DNA from: Desulfobacterales bacterium
GTDB lineage: Bacteria > Desulfobacterota > Desulfobacteria > Desulfobacterales > JAFDCJ01
Assembly: GCA_020345785.1 (NCBI GenBank)
Contig: CP070771.1
Span: forward strand, 4,765,662 to 4,777,670
Reading direction: 5' to 3'
DNA: 12,009 bases
Part shown: positions 1-5,738 of the stretch, in pieces
Layout: each line of letters starts with the position of its first letter
Numbering within the stretch: position 1 is the first letter of the stretch
The notes under the pieces: model-generated
Database searches by the model: none
Told to the model about the DNA's origin: nothing
Seen by the model: the letters and a program-made list of their open reading frames with translations, nothing else
Position numbers and translations under genes: made by a program

Positions 1-161
1 GCGAACCGCAGAACAGCAGAATAACGAACCGCAGAATTTCGAAGGGTGGTTTCGATCCGCCTCCGACGGAATACTCATTATTCGATATTCGATATTCGCT
101 TTTTTGAGTTTCTTTTTTCGATCAAACTGGCCCTCTTCGTCGGCTAGCGGCTGGGCTGACA
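1..161. repeat. Dispersed intergenic repeat, copy 1 (matches 5499-5711)
   Basis: This stretch shares long near-identical blocks, in the same order and orientation, with 5499-5711. The blocks are the unit GAACCGCAGAA (twice), TCGAAGGGTGGTTTCG, a TCCGCC..GGCGGA-type hairpin (56-70, with one mismatch here), ATACTCATTATTCGATATTCG, and AGCGGCTGGGCTGA. It may begin before the window. No gene is visible in it. It lies just past the 3' end of the glutamine synthetase-like gene, so it could also form RNA structure at that transcript's end, but no clear terminator T-run follows a stem. Confidence 0.75.
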
Positions 162-180
162 ACCAACAACTGATATTTAC

Positions 181-1524
181 CTAATATCGCTCCGCCAAAA
201 GCGCCACCTCTTCTTCTAAACTCAAATCCTTGAGATTGTCCCATTCGTTGCGGCGTACGGCCCTGTAAGAACCGGCAAGTTGTTCTCCCATTGCTTCGAG
301 CAGCACGTTATCCTTGTCCAGGGCATCAAGGGCCTGTCCCAGATTCTGGGGCAGCAGATCGATTCCTTTCGCCTTGCGTTGATCATCGGGAATCAGTCCG
401 GGATCCATGGCGACTTCTTCAGGTAGGGTCAGGTTGCGCCGCAGCCCGTCGAGTCCGGCCGCGATAAAGGCGCCCAGAGCCATGTAGGGATTGGCAGTGG
501 CATCGGCGGTTTTGTACTCAAAGCGACTGGCCGCGGTACCGGCTTTGTTTTTACACACGCGTACGGCCGCCTCGCGGTTTTGGTGGCCCCATGCTCGGAA
601 GGCTCCTGCCCAAAAATGCGGCCGGATGCGTCGATAGGACGTCTTACTGGGAATGGTGACGGCCGCCAGGGCGGGCAGGTGATCCAAAACTCCGCTGATG
701 AAAGCCCCTGCTTCGAAGCTGATACCGGTAGCCTGCTGCGGATCACCGCTGATATTTTGGTCGTCGCGCCAGAGGCTGAAATTGAGGTGACATCCGGAAC
801 CGGCCTTGTCTTCCAGAATCTTGGGTAAAAATGAGGCGATCAGTCCGTGTTGAGTGGCCACGCCCCGGACGGTTTCACGATAGACAATCTGCCGGTCGGC
901 CGCCTGTGAGGCTTCGGCATAGCGTATATTGACTTCCTGTTGGCCGGGTCCGGACTCAGGATAATACCCTTCGACGTCAAGACCCTGGGCAATTAGTGCA
1001 TCGGTGAGATCATTGATAAATGCCCGGTGAAGATTCATAGCGCCTGTGGCGGAAAAGACCGTATTATCGGCTGGTGCCAGAATTCCGTCGGCATTTCTAT
1101 GCAAAAGGAAAAATTCATTTTCAAAAACCGCTTTAAGCATCAATCCCTGTTCTTCAAGGTGCCGAATCTGACGTCTGAGAAAACCCCGCGGGCAGTGCTC
1201 CCACACCTTGCCGGTTTCGCTGATCACCATGTCGCTCAAAACCTGCCCATGACCGGCGGCATAGGGCAGAAATGTCAGTGTCGACCAGTCGGGCATCAGG
1301 CGTACTTCTCCCACCGGTCCGAGGCCTGTTTCGGCAACCACACTGTCATACATTACCGGCAGGGCCATCTGGGCCATCGTAATACCGATCCCATTGTCGA
1401 TGTATTCTTCCAGGTAATCGACATGGGCGGCTTTGGCGCGAATTACATTGGCGTTGTCGCACCATAAAATGCGAAGGAATTTAACACCCGCATGCTTCAG
1501 GGTTTGCTTGAGTGCCTCCTGCAT
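181..1524 (-). CDS. Glutamine synthetase-family ligase (GlnA/PuuA-like)
   Basis: An ATP-dependent gamma-glutamyl ligase of the class I glutamine synthetase fold, cytosolic, about 447 aa. Numbered from the first ATG at 1530, it has the N-terminal beta-grasp region (about 15-105) and then the catalytic domain. Metal and glutamate ligands are visible in FENEFFLL (E137, E139), ESGPGQQE (E192, E199) and GSGCHLNFSLW (H248). The NREAAVRV arginine region and FEYKTADATANPYMALGA near the C-terminus follow. The adenylylation tyrosine region of true GlnA is not recognisable, which favours a GlnA-like ligase acting on another amine (polyamine or amino compound) over housekeeping ammonia assimilation; this is inference. 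Two ligand-region changes are odd: HxN in place of the usual HxH, and ExK in place of ExR. I chose the second ATG (1524) because GAAAGG lies 6 nt before it, whereas it abuts the first ATG (1530) with no spacing. No partner gene adjoins it. Confidence 0.9.
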   Translation of the reverse strand: MQEALKQTLKHAGVKFLRILWCDNANVIRAKAAHVDYLEEYIDNGIGITMAQMALPVMYDSVVAETGLGPVGEVRLMPDWSTLTFLPYAAGHGQVLSDMVISETGKVWEHCPRGFLRRQIRHLEEQGLMLKAVFENEFFLLHRNADGILAPADNTVFSATGAMNLHRAFINDLTDALIAQGLDVEGYYPESGPGQQEVNIRYAEASQAADRQIVYRETVRGVATQHGLIASFLPKILEDKAGSGCHLNFSLWRDDQNISGDPQQATGISFEAGAFISGVLDHLPALAAVTIPSKTSYRRIRPHFWAGAFRAWGHQNREAAVRVCKNKAGTAASRFEYKTADATANPYMALGAFIAAGLDGLRRNLTLPEEVAMDPGLIPDDQRKAKGIDLLPQNLGQALDALDKDNVLLEAMGEQLAGSYRAVRRNEWDNLKDLSLEEEVALLAERY

Positions 1525-1530
1525 GATCAT

Positions 1531-1628
1531 CCTTTCGGGGTCGTGCTGTAATTGTTATCACAGATGACTCCATTCATACGCCATCCCGCTCTATCGGGAT
1601 GAGAATTGAAACGGTTTTACCGTCACAG
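1531..1628. other. Leader of the ligase gene with two short perfect palindromes
   Basis: No gene is visible. Two exact inverted repeats sit here: CATCCCG-6 nt-CGGGATG at 1582-1601 and ACGGT-TTT-ACCGT at 1611-1623. On the minus strand they lie 58-100 bp upstream of the ligase start, so they could be operator half-sites or leader hairpins. Neither is followed by a T-run. I could not pick out a convincing -35/-10 pair. Confidence 0.35.
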
Positions 1629-1729
1629 CAAAATTCTTTATATACATCAGCGACCAGTGACAGATCGTGATTCCAGCGCATTCCTGGGGCCTTCCTAATA
1701 TTCCCAGCTCTGCTGGTGGTCGCTGATTT
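1629..1729. repeat. Palindromic ~101-bp repeat, copy 1
   Basis: This copy aligns without gaps to 2230-2330 in the same orientation. It starts with a conserved 17-19-bp tail (CAAAATTCTTTATATACAT). An inverted-repeat body follows, whose outer arms here are a perfect 10-bp match (TCAGCGACCA at 1647-1656 and TGGTCGCTGA at 1717-1726). An internal hairpin CCAGC-TCT-GCTGG is conserved, but the second internal hairpin seen in copy 2 is broken by substitutions. This architecture resembles REP or MITE-type elements. No transposase is visible in the window. Open frames across this region on the minus strand are artefacts of the repeat. Confidence 0.8.
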
Positions 1730-1756
1730 TTCATCGATCTGAGGCAGCCTGCCGGT

Positions 1757-1774
1757 AATTCTCCAAAGAGAATT
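1757..1774. other. Perfect 7-bp hairpin downstream of the ABM gene
   Basis: AATTCTC-CAAA-GAGAATT is an exact stem with a 4-nt loop, about 90 bp past the ABM gene's stop codon on the minus strand. It could end or stabilise that transcript. It lacks a following T-run in either direction, so a classic intrinsic terminator is not supported. Confidence 0.3.
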
Positions 1775-1861
1775 ATTGGCCATCAAATTCCAGCGGTCTT
1801 GGATAAAGCCTTGCGATTCTTTCGAAGCCGAGCTCAAAGAATTTCTCTAAGACATCGTTGC

Positions 1862-2161
1862 TTAGCCGGACGATCCGCCAAGGTCATACACCTCAAATTT
1901 CGCAGATTCCTCCAGCAGCCCCTCCAGTTTCGCCTCATGCGTTGCTCGTGTTTCACTTTCCTCCCAGCGAATCCAATCATCGACCGATTGCCAGGTGGAA
2001 ACTACCGTTATGCTGCGCGGATCATAATGGTTCAGCCAGGTTTCCCCTGAAATGTATCCCGGTTGACTCATGGCATCTTGGCGAAAATGGTTGAGCAGGG
2101 CAATGGCCTGTTTGGCGGTATTTTCTTTGAAATGTCTTTTTATCAGTATCTTGACGGCCAT
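1862..2161 (-). CDS. Antibiotic biosynthesis monooxygenase (ABM) domain protein
   Basis: A 99-aa protein made of a single ABM-type dimeric alpha/beta-barrel (ferredoxin-like) domain. The N-terminal strand (AVKILIKRHF), a helix (about 13-30), the QPGYISGETW turn, the strand ITVVSTW and the helix SVDDWIRWEESETR are the pattern of this family. Family members include quinone- or haem-acting monooxygenases and many small enzymes of unknown substrate. No cofactor-binding residue can be assigned from sequence alone, so the substrate is unknown. I chose the ATG at 2161 because GGAGG sits 6 nt upstream; an in-frame ATG at 2173 precedes that ribosome site and is probably not used. It has its own promoter-like sequence just upstream and sits alone between two copies of a palindromic repeat. 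There is no signal peptide, so it should be cytosolic. Confidence 0.85.
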   Translation of the reverse strand: MAVKILIKRHFKENTAKQAIALLNHFRQDAMSQPGYISGETWLNHYDPRSITVVSTWQSVDDWIRWEESETRATHEAKLEGLLEESAKFEVYDLGGSSG

Positions 2162-2182
2162 AATGACCTCCATTCAGATTTG

Positions 2183-2211
2183 AAAATAAAACGCATCGCA
2201 TTTAATTTCAA
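2183..2211 (-). promoter_or_regulatory. Sigma70-type promoter for the ABM gene
   Basis: On the minus strand this reads TTGAAA, a 17-bp spacer, then TATTTT (5/6 and 4/6 matches to consensus). The predicted RNA start near 2176 leaves a short leader that still contains the GGAGG ribosome site (2168-2172) and the ATG at 2161. The good spacing relative to the gene supports it. Confidence 0.45.
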
Positions 2212-2229
2212 GAGCTTTATTCAGCTAAC

Positions 2230-2330
2230 CAAAATTCTTTATATACATAAGCGACCAGCGGCAGAGGGTGGTTCGGGCCCCTTCCAGGGGCCTTCCTCAT
2301 ACCTCCAGCTCTGCTGGTGGTCACTGATTC
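2230..2330. repeat. Palindromic ~101-bp repeat, copy 2
   Basis: Same length and orientation as 1629-1729, with substitutions only. Arms AGCGACCAGCGGCAGAG and CTCTGCTGGTGGTCACT pair over about 17 bp with three mismatches or wobbles. Inside are two perfect hairpins: GGCCCC-TTCCA-GGGGCC and CCAGC-TCT-GCTGG. The tail TCTTTATATACAT is conserved on the left side only, which gives the element polarity. With copy 1 it brackets the ABM gene, lying just upstream of that gene's promoter. Confidence 0.8.
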
Positions 2331-2672
2331 TGACAACATTGCGCCCAAACCTTGACGATTAGCGGCATCGTGCTTTATAGGCGACCGGGTTTTCCTATCA
2401 ACCCATAAGCAATACAACAAATATATATAAGGGCGTTCAGGCATGATTTTTGCAATTATAATTTTGGCCAACAGAATATAATATGATCATGAGATTTGAC
2501 ATGCTCTGATAATTTTATTAGATTTAACGTGCGACCAATAAGCTCCGGCAAAATTGACGATGGTAAAGTGTATTGCGGCACTTAAAATTGTATTATTAAA
2601 CTAGTTGAAAGCTGCATTCAATTGCGGCTGATGCCGACTGGTCACAACTCAGTCCAACCAGGATTTAGAAAT
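2331..2672. promoter_or_regulatory. AT-rich intergenic region with a possible promoter for the protease gene
   Basis: No gene or repeat was recognised. The best promoter candidate on the plus strand is TTGACA at 2496-2501, a 17-bp spacer, then TAGATT at 2519-2524 (4/6). It is about 150 bp upstream of the chosen protease start. The region is markedly richer in A+T than the flanking genes. Confidence 0.35.
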
Positions 2673-3305
2673 ATGCTGAGAGACGGATCCAAATTAAATA
2701 TTGTGCGGATCGGCAGCTACATAACCTATAGCAGCCTTAAAAAAATCGGGGCCGGAATATTGGAAACCTTTCGCGGGGTCATTGATGAAGTTGAGCTGTC
2801 TCATTACAATTCACCGGTCGTCGAAAGTATCGATGCCCTGCTGCTGACGATGATTCTTAACGAAGAATACGGGGGGCATACCCTGGGAATAACTGATGCG
2901 GATTTAAAAACAGCAGATGACGATGAATTCTATAATTCCATTCTTGGCGGAAAAAACCCTAGAAACGACGTAGCGGTTGTCTCCACTAACAAACTGGCAC
3001 CGATGAAGATCACCTCGGATGAAGAGTATGAGTTGTTTATCGATAGAACGTTGAAGGTTTCGCTGCATGAGGTGGGACACAACTTTGGTTTGACCGATCA
3101 CGCATCTTACCAGCCTGCCCCCGATGGATCGCTGTGTCCGATGAGCAGGGGCGAATTCAATAAATTCGGATATCGTGGCTATGTGAAAGTAATTATCGAC
3201 GGCCGAGGCTCAAAGTTCTGCAATGAATGTACCCATTTTTTAAACAACATGTATGGGCGCAGCGCAGCGTCGCGCCAAATATTAAAAGACGCCCTGGTGG
3301 CGTAA
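2673..3305 (+). CDS. Archaemetzincin-like zinc metalloprotease
   Basis: A predicted zinc-dependent aminopeptidase-type protein of the archaemetzincin family. The N-terminal KLNIVRIGSY strand, the SHYNSPVVESIDALLLTMI helix and TLGITDADL match that family's order. The catalytic site HEVGHNFGLTDH follows (about residues 132-143), then CPM (155-157) and CNEC (183-186), echoing the family's CxM and CxxC structural zinc site. Deviations: the third zinc ligand position holds Asp, followed by His instead of Cys; there are 11 residues between that His and the CPM cysteine; and 25 residues lie between M and CxxC where about 17 is usual. There is no signal peptide. I chose ATG 2673 (210 aa), which has AGGA 9 nt upstream and starts close to the domain. 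An ATG at 2631 or TTG at 2622 would add up to 17 residues without a ribosome site. Natural substrates of the family are unknown. Confidence 0.85.
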   Translation: MLRDGSKLNIVRIGSYITYSSLKKIGAGILETFRGVIDEVELSHYNSPVVESIDALLLTMILNEEYGGHTLGITDADLKTADDDEFYNSILGGKNPRNDVAVVSTNKLAPMKITSDEEYELFIDRTLKVSLHEVGHNFGLTDHASYQPAPDGSLCPMSRGEFNKFGYRGYVKVIIDGRGSKFCNECTHFLNNMYGRSAASRQILKDALVA

Positions 3306-3377
3306 GACACCTTCCAATCTTTTGTGTTCGGTAAAAAAATGGTAGCCAAGTTCTGAGTGTCAGATAACTTGTAAGAA

Positions 3378-3446
3378 AATTCCAAGCCCCAAAAACCAAA
3401 TCTCAAACAAATCCCAATGAACTAAATTCAAAATTCCAAACCAATT
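3378..3446. repeat. A/C-rich repetitive intergenic tract
   Basis: This is a low-complexity stretch built from variants of AATTCCAA and CCAAAT/CCCAAT words, with almost no G over about 65 bases. It codes for nothing convincing. Similar CCAAAT-type tracts are common between genes in some environmental bacterial genomes, but I cannot confirm other copies from this window. Confidence 0.4.
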
Positions 3447-3565
3447 TAGGACTTTCTTTGACATGACCCCGGTGTGCCAATTGCGAGGCTTGTATTATTG
3501 CAAATTGTAATGTAAAAAAACGTTGTCTTAATTGTGATTTCTTTTGCATTTTATGAAAAAAATTT

Positions 3566-3636
3566 TTCTCGCAAAGGCGCAAAGCCCGCAAAGGTAAATT
3601 TTCAAGTTAATCTTCGCATCTTTGCGTCTTGGCGAG
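3566..3636. repeat. CGCAAAG triplet repeat with an inverted arm
   Basis: CGCAAAG occurs three times at 8-9-bp spacing (3570-3576, 3578-3584, 3587-3593). The inverse CTTTGCG at 3620-3626, followed by CTTGGCGAG, forms an imperfect palindrome around a 26-nt AT-rich loop. The longer open frame that would start HisHF at 3629 begins at the edge of this repeat, which argues against that start. Confidence 0.6.
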
Positions 3637-3664
3637 TCCGCCTCGGGCGGATCGGTTCGCCGAT
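3637..3664. other. Two consecutive hairpins upstream of hisHF, one with a UUCG loop
   Basis: TCCGCC-TCG-GGCGGA (3637-3651) is a perfect 6-bp stem, and ATCGG-TTCG-CCGAT (3651-3664) is a perfect 5-bp stem closed by a TTCG tetraloop. The first also appears in both copies of the long dispersed repeat (56-70, 5598-5612), so it belongs to a repeat family. If transcribed, both would fold about 60 nt before the hisHF start. No T-run follows, so a terminator is not indicated. Confidence 0.5.
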
Positions 3665-3724
3665 AAATCGGGATTTCCGTTTCACTGCAACCGGCGTGTC
3701 CGGATTAGAAAGTTGGCAGGTAAA

Positions 3725-5296
3725 ATGATCACGTTATTGGATTACGGTGCAGGCAATGTCAGAAGCGTCATCAATGCCATCGAGAGCCTGGGAGAGAAAG
3801 TCAAAATTGTAACACGTACAGATGATATCATGGCTGCTGAAAAGCTCGTTTTCCCGGGTGTCGGCGCTTTCGGCAACATGATGCACATTTTGCACCAGAA
3901 GCGATATGTCGACCCCCTGAAAGCCTATATCAAATCAAATCGCCCGTTTTTGGGGATTTGTCTGGGATTGCAGGCCTTGTTCAGCCACAGTGAAGAGGCG
4001 CCCGACATCAGCGGACTGTCCCTGATCGATGGAAATGTGAAACGCTTTGAAACCGATCTTTCAGTGCCTCACATCGGCTGGAACGGGCTCAAGTTCCAAC
4101 AGCCCTCACGGATTTTTGCCGGACTTCGGGGGGATGAGAAATTTTATTTTGTCCACTCCTATCATGTGGTGGTTGACGATGCCGCGGTCATCCTGACGAC
4201 CACCGACTACGGCTATGAGTTTGTCAGCAGCATTCAAAAAGGCAATATCATTGCCACCCAGTTTCATCCGGAAAAGAGCGGACGGGCCGGACTCGGAATT
4301 TTGAAAAATTTTCTGGACACCGACGCCGAGTCAACTATACCGGTTCAAGTGTCGGACGCTACCACCCTGGCAAAGCGCATCATCGCCTGCCTGGATGTGC
4401 GTTCCAACGACCGCGGCGATTTGGTGGTAACCAAGGGCGATCAATATGATGTCCGGGAAAACGGGAATGTTAGAAATCTCGGTCGACCGGTTGAACTGGC
4501 CCGCCGCTACTATCAGGAAGGCGCCGACGAGATCACCTTCTTAAACATAACGGGTTTCCGGGATTTTCCGTTGGAGGACATGCCGATGCTGGAGGTGCTG
4601 CGGCAGACCTCCGAAAATGTATTTGTTCCGTTGACCATTGGTGGGGGGATCCGCGACTACACCGACAAAGACGGCCGGGAGTACAGTGCCCTGGAAGTTG
4701 CCGCCGAGTATTTTCGATCCGGGGCGGATAAGGTTTCCATCGGAAGCGACGCCGTTTTAATCGCCGAAACGTATTTGGCAGACGGACGTCCCACGGGCCG
4801 CAGCTCGATCGAAATGATATCCCGCGTTTACGGAAGCCAGGCGGTGGTGGTTTCGATCGATCCCCGCCGGGTTTATGTCCATTCGCCGGACGAGGTCAGG
4901 CATGCGGTCATCAAAACCGAAATACCGGGCCCCGGCGGTGAACAATACTGCTGGTATCAGTGCACCGTCAAAGGCGGCCGAGAGGGACGCAACCTGGATG
5001 CCGTCACACTGGCGCGGGTCTGCGAAACGCTGGGAGCCGGTGAAATCCTGCTGAACTGCATTGATCGCGACGGCACCAATCTCGGATTTGACCTGGAATT
5101 GATCAATGCCGTTGCCGCTGCGGTCACCATTCCGCTCATCGCTTCCAGCGGTGCCGGACGGGTGGAGCATTTTCAGGAGGTCTTTACCGTCACCGACGCC
5201 GAATCCGCCCTGGCTGCCGGTATTTTTCATCGCCGGGAAGTTCCCATTGGGGCGGTCAAGGATTATTTAACCGGCAAGGTGGAAATCAGGCGCTGA
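3725..5296 (+). CDS. hisHF: Bifunctional imidazole glycerol phosphate synthase, HisH-HisF fusion (HIS7 type)
   Basis: This enzyme converts PRFAR and glutamine to imidazole glycerol phosphate and AICAR, in histidine biosynthesis, in the cytosol. Residues 1-200 are the class I glutaminase half, with triad C79 (GICLGLQ), H181 and E183 (QFHPEKSG). Residues about 213-523 are the HisF (beta/alpha)8 barrel, with catalytic aspartates D224 (IIACLDV) and D379 (VVVSIDPRR), the GGGIRD phosphate loop and SSGAG. At 523 aa it is close to eukaryotic HIS7 (about 550 aa). Its HisF half carries the longer HIS7-style segments, such as GDLVVTKGDQYDVRE and GEQYCWYQCTVKGGRE, that separate bacterial HisF lacks. ATG 3725 is the start: GGCAGG is 4 nt upstream and MITLLDYGAGN is the canonical HisH N-terminus. 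No other his gene adjoins it, so it is not in a his operon here. Confidence 0.95.
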   Translation: MITLLDYGAGNVRSVINAIESLGEKVKIVTRTDDIMAAEKLVFPGVGAFGNMMHILHQKRYVDPLKAYIKSNRPFLGICLGLQALFSHSEEAPDISGLSLIDGNVKRFETDLSVPHIGWNGLKFQQPSRIFAGLRGDEKFYFVHSYHVVVDDAAVILTTTDYGYEFVSSIQKGNIIATQFHPEKSGRAGLGILKNFLDTDAESTIPVQVSDATTLAKRIIACLDVRSNDRGDLVVTKGDQYDVRENGNVRNLGRPVELARRYYQEGADEITFLNITGFRDFPLEDMPMLEVLRQTSENVFVPLTIGGGIRDYTDKDGREYSALEVAAEYFRSGADKVSIGSDAVLIAETYLADGRPTGRSSIEMISRVYGSQAVVVSIDPRRVYVHSPDEVRHAVIKTEIPGPGGEQYCWYQCTVKGGREGRNLDAVTLARVCETLGAGEILLNCIDRDGTNLGFDLELINAVAAAVTIPLIASSGAGRVEHFQEVFTVTDAESALAAGIFHRREVPIGAVKDYLTGKVEIRR

Positions 5297-5378
5297 AATC
5301 ATCGTACTCCGGTAGGAATCAGTTATTAACATTCTGATTTCATACCATTTTACTTCGTTTTTTACACCCATTCTTTGG

Positions 5379-5406
5379 TTGACACACCGATATATTTTTG
5401 TAATAT
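5379..5406 (+). promoter_or_regulatory. Sigma70-type promoter upstream of the efflux operon
   Basis: A perfect TTGACA (5379-5384), a 16-bp spacer and TAATAT (5401-5406, 4/6) stand in the 442-bp gap before the RND genes. Initiation near 5413 would give a leader of about 325 nt. That leader would begin with the hairpin GACC-GCAA-GGTC (5422-5433, GNRA-type loop) and then pass through the long dispersed repeat. Confidence 0.5.
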
Positions 5407-5498
5407 TTTCCACTCTGTATAGACCGCAAGGTCGGGATTGCGCGCCGTAGAACAGCGCCGGGTTGACATCTCGTAGGTAACTTTACCTTTACGGAACA

Positions 5499-5711
5499 GC
5501 GAACCGCAGAATAACGAATATCGAACCGCAGAATGTCGAAGGGTGGTTTCGCGTTGCTCAGTCTTTTTTATAAAACAGACAAAATGCCTTCCTTCGATCC
5601 GCCTCCGGCGGAATACTCATTATTCGATATTCGCTTTTTTATAATCTCTGTTCGCCCAAGTTTCTTTTACCGGATCAGACTGGCCGTTCCGCGGCCAGCG
5701 GCTGGGCTGAA
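5499..5711. repeat. Dispersed intergenic repeat, copy 2 (matches 1-161)
   Basis: The same ordered blocks as copy 1 recur, with a 45-bp extra segment (5552-5596) bounded by TTCG on each side that copy 1 lacks. This copy is more symmetric. CGAATATCGAA (5515-5525) and TTCGATATTCG (5623-5633) form a perfect 11-bp inverted repeat; TCCGCC-TCC-GGCGGA (5598-5612) is a perfect hairpin; and CTGGCCG-TTCCG-CGGCCAG (5680-5698) is another. It ends only about 28 bp before the RND permease start, so it should be in the operon's leader RNA. Confidence 0.8.
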
Positions 5712-5738
5712 TTCTGAAACCGCATAACTTATTGCATA

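Noticed and set aside
1027..1467. 146-aa plus-strand frame inside the ligase gene
   Set aside because: It lies opposite conserved glutamine synthetase sequence, has no recognisable domain and no ribosome site.
1574..1837. Minus-strand 87-aa open frame sharing a TTSRAG..RKAPG peptide with another frame at 2217-2471
   Set aside because: The shared peptide arises only because both frames run through copies of the 101-bp palindromic repeat. Neither has a ribosome site or any resemblance to a known protein.
181..3305. The ligase, ABM protein and protease as one new functional system
   Set aside because: The protease gene is on the opposite strand, each gene is separated by repeats and at least one has its own promoter. 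Nothing in the sequence ties their functions together.
3566..3594. CGCAAAG words as a possible CRISPR array
   Set aside because: The units are 7 bp with 1-2-bp gaps; there are no spacers of CRISPR length, no long repeats and no cas genes in the window.
3629..3724. Longer N-terminus for HisHF
   Set aside because: These 32 codons run through repeat and hairpin sequence and precede the canonical HisH start MITLLDYGAGN, which has its own ribosome site.
5300..5341. Terminator after hisHF (AATCAG..CTGATT and GAAATCA..TGATTTC)
   Set aside because: The stems are short and AT-rich, compete with each other, and no T-run follows immediately, so I do not call a terminator.
5463..5491. A second TTGACA upstream of the efflux operon
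   Set aside because: No acceptable -10 element stands 15-19 bp downstream; the best hexamer there is CCTTTA.
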